Source: an uncultured Clostridia bacterium
Lineage (GTDB): Bacteria > Bacillota > Clostridia > Peptostreptococcales > Acidaminobacteraceae
NCBI GenBank assembly: GCA_945950065.1
Contig: CAMFGQ010000061.1
Location: 1 to 8,098 of the forward strand
Direction of reading: 5' to 3'
Length of the DNA stretch: 8,098 nt
The position numbers and the translations under genes were made by a program. Below are positions 6,755 to 8,098 of this stretch, piece after piece; the first letter of the stretch is position 1; every line of letters starts with the position of its first letter. Below the pieces are notes generated by a model, which saw only the letters and a list, made by a program, of their open reading frames with translations, was not told the DNA's origin and did not search any database.

Positions 6755-7772
6755 ATTTGCCTACAATGCAAAGACCCTCAAAGAACATCTAAAGAGTAGG
6801 GGAGTCAGCATGATGGCTGTCACAAAAAGTTTTTGTGCTGATCCAGTCATGGTGGATGTCCTTACTGAAGTTGGTGTTGATTATCTTGCAGATTCTCGTA
6901 TCGAGAACCTTCGCTCTATGGAATCAACTCTTCCCAAGGTTCTTCTTCGCATTCCTATGCGCAGTGAATTAGAAGAAGCAGCAAAGTACTGTGATGTTGT
7001 CTTTGTGTCTGAGAAGGAAACCATCCTAGAACTTAACGAAGAAGCAAAAAAGCTGGATAAGAAGCTTCAGGTTCTTCTGATGGTGGATCTAGGCGATCTT
7101 CGAGAAGGTGTACTTCAGGAAGATGCTCTGGATACCTTAGCTGTCATTGATGAGTGTAGTCATCTTAGCCTTTTGGGTATAGGGACAAATCTATCTTGCT
7201 ATGGCGGAGTGATTCCCAGTGAAGAGAATCTTGGACAATTAGCTTCTCTTGCTAGAAAATACCGTGGCACAGGAAAAGAGCTTTCCATGGTCTCAGGTGG
7301 AAACTCCAGCAGTGTTACTCTTCTTGACTCAGGAAAGATGCCTGAAGAAATCAATAACCTCCGCTTAGGAGAGGTCTTAATTCTAGGAAGAGAAACTGCA
7401 GCAGGTGAACATTATTTAGATCTCCATGAGGATGTCTTTCGTCTTGAGGCCCAGCTCGTTGAGCTGAAAACAAAGCCATCTAAGCCTATGGGTGAAATTG
7501 GAATGAATGCCTTTGGTGAAGTGCCTTATTTTGAGGACAAAGGTCCTATGCTAAGGGGAATTCTTGCCATTGGTAAGCAGGATGTTGATTATGAACATCT
7601 TACTCCTCGTGAAGAAGGTGTAGAGATTTTAGGTGGTAGTAGTGATCATCTCCTTGTGGATGTGACCAATGTCCCAAACATTCAGTTAGGGGATGTGCTG
7701 AGCTTTGATCTTGACTATAGTTCAGTCTTGACCCTGTTCACATCGCCCTATGTGAAGAGACATTATGAGTAA
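6723..7772 (+). CDS. orr: Ornithine racemase (PLP-dependent, alanine racemase N-terminal fold)
   Basis: This cytoplasmic enzyme interconverts L- and D-ornithine and supplies the D-isomer to OraSE, so it is the entry step of the pathway although its gene comes last. The 349-residue protein has the fold-type III PLP barrel. The cofactor lysine is K35 in MAVTKSFC, the counterpart of the AVVKANAYG lysine of alanine racemase. MVDLGDLREG at 120-129, GIGTNLSCYGG from 152 and SGGNSSS at 191-197 are typical of the alanine/ornithine racemase branch, the last probably binding the PLP phosphate. The length matches ornithine racemases and falls short of many full alanine racemases. AGGAGGAG five bases or less upstream supports ATG 6723, giving a 32-base overlap with the upstream gene. 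A substrate other than ornithine cannot be excluded from sequence alone, but the operon argues strongly for it. The gene is followed directly by a terminator. Confidence 0.94.
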   Translation: MYPRLVIAKNKFAYNAKTLKEHLKSRGVSMMAVTKSFCADPVMVDVLTEVGVDYLADSRIENLRSMESTLPKVLLRIPMRSELEEAAKYCDVVFVSEKETILELNEEAKKLDKKLQVLLMVDLGDLREGVLQEDALDTLAVIDECSHLSLLGIGTNLSCYGGVIPSEENLGQLASLARKYRGTGKELSMVSGGNSSSVTLLDSGKMPEEINNLRLGEVLILGRETAAGEHYLDLHEDVFRLEAQLVELKTKPSKPMGEIGMNAFGEVPYFEDKGPMLRGILAIGKQDVDYEHLTPREEGVEILGGSSDHLLVDVTNVPNIQLGDVLSFDLDYSSVLTLFTSPYVKRHYE

Positions 7773-7781
7773 AACAGTTGC

Positions 7782-7822
7782 AAAGCTTATGCTTAGTCTG
7801 ATCTAGGCATAAGCTTTTTTAT
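7782..7822 (+). terminator. Rho-independent terminator ending the ornithine operon
   Basis: The arms at 7782-7796 and 7803-7817 form a 15-pair stem (one G-U pair, the rest Watson-Crick) around a six-base TCTGAT loop. The 3' arm runs into six T's at 7815-7820 and then ATT. It begins nine bases after the orr stop. On the opposite strand the following sequence is not a clean T tract, so it works mainly for plus-strand transcription. Confidence 0.92.
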
Positions 7823-7874
7823 TGTCATCAACAAGATGATGATTTATGAGGTGACTTCTTCCTTTTCTCTTTTA

Positions 7875-7883
7875 TGGTATACT
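7875..7883 (+). promoter_or_regulatory. Probable extended -10 promoter of rarA
   Basis: TGGTATACT contains TATACT (7878-7883) preceded by TG one base away, an extended -10 element for the housekeeping sigma factor. No good -35 hexamer is seen at 16-18 bases (only CTTCTT-like sequence), which an extended -10 can offset. Transcription would begin near 7890, giving a leader of about 18 bases. The terminator just upstream implies that rarA needs its own promoter. Confidence 0.55.
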
Positions 7884-7907
7884 TTGATGTAGTGAAAGGA
7901 TAGAAAC

Positions 7908-8098
7908 ATGGATATTTTTGATTTGATGCGTGAAGAAGAAGCTCAGAAGAATGCACCTCTTGCAGAGCGAATGAAACCCTCTGCACTAGAAGATTTTGTT
8001 GGCCAAGAAGAAATCTTGGGAGAGGGAACTCTCCTAAGAAGAATGATTCAGGCAGATCGATTACGAAGCCTGTTGTTTTTTGGTCCAACGGGTGTAGG
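7908..8098 (+). CDS. rarA: Replication-associated recombination protein A, 5' part (AAA+ ATPase)
   Basis: This is the first 63 codons of a gene cut by the window edge. RarA (MgsA, related to eukaryotic WRNIP1) is an AAA+ ATPase that acts at stalled replication forks. The fragment shows the family's opening, MDIFDLMR, then a PLAERMKPSALEDFVGQEEILG stretch shortened here as PLAERMKP and FVGQEEILG, and then the start of the Walker A loop, FFGPTGV, at the very end. Full-length proteins have about 420-450 residues, so most of the ATPase and the C-terminal tetramerisation part lie outside. The start is an ATG with AAAGGA at 7895-7900 and seven-base spacing. The gene is separated from the ornithine operon by a terminator and seems to have its own promoter, so no functional link is implied. 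Proline is usual at the third loop position (GPPG), so the threonine in GPTG is a small departure. Confidence 0.9.
   Translation, partial: MDIFDLMREEEAQKNAPLAERMKPSALEDFVGQEEILGEGTLLRRMIQADRLRSLLFFGPTGV

Noticed and set aside
6821..6837. CACAAAAA-G-TTTTTGTG inverted repeat early in orr
   Set aside because: It is A/T-rich and weak as RNA, and it falls on the codons of the PLP lysine motif (VTKSFC), so protein constraint explains it well enough.
7822..7842. Small TCATC/GATGA hairpin after the terminator
   Set aside because: It has only five pairs in A/T-rich sequence, with no match to an operator or riboswitch that I know.
7828..8088. An 86-codon minus-strand frame over the start of rarA and the intergenic region
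   Set aside because: The rarA frame on the plus strand has clear family motifs and a ribosome site; the antisense product has none.
1..8098. CRISPR array, insertion sequence, tRNA, rRNA or phage genes
   Set aside because: I saw no direct repeats with spacers, terminal inverted repeats with a transposase, or structural RNA signatures; nearly the whole window is explained by the operon and rarA.

Overview
The window reads as a Bacillota genome, most likely an anaerobic, amino-acid-fermenting member of the Clostridia (Clostridioides/Acetoanaerobium-like relatives). The reasons are strong purine-rich Shine-Dalgarno sites, modest GC content, tightly packed genes, and the gene content itself: the oxidative branch of ornithine fermentation known from Stickland-type clostridia. 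The exact genus cannot be fixed from this sequence.

Positions 19-7772 hold one compact plus-strand operon of seven genes in the order ord - ortA - ortB - oraS - oraE - MutL-like reactivase - orr. Neighbours are separated by at most 10 bases or overlap (4, 1, 8 and 32 bases), so translational coupling is likely. The pathway is: L-ornithine is racemised to D-ornithine (Orr); the adenosylcobalamin- and PLP-dependent mutase OraS/OraE moves the terminal amino group to give 2,4-diaminopentanoate; Ord oxidatively deaminates this to 2-amino-4-oxopentanoate with reduction of NAD(P)+; OrtA/OrtB cleave that thiolytically with CoA to acetyl-CoA and D-alanine. The set is therefore complete from L-ornithine to acetyl-CoA and D-alanine. 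The sixth gene encodes an ASKHA-fold ATPase of the MutL/GlmL family (not mismatch-repair MutL), which I infer repairs or reactivates the B12 mutase. No transporter or regulator gene lies in the window. The operon promoter is upstream of base 1 and cannot be seen.

The operon ends at a strong intrinsic terminator (about 7782-7822). After it, an extended -10 promoter and a Shine-Dalgarno site lead into the first 63 codons of an unrelated housekeeping gene, rarA (AAA+ replication-associated recombination protein), cut by the window edge.

This is a recognisable pathway, not an undescribed system. The points most worth a second look are the paired MutL-like reactivase, two near-perfect intragenic hairpins (in oraS and early in the reactivase gene), and the shift in arginine codon use between the first gene and the later ones.
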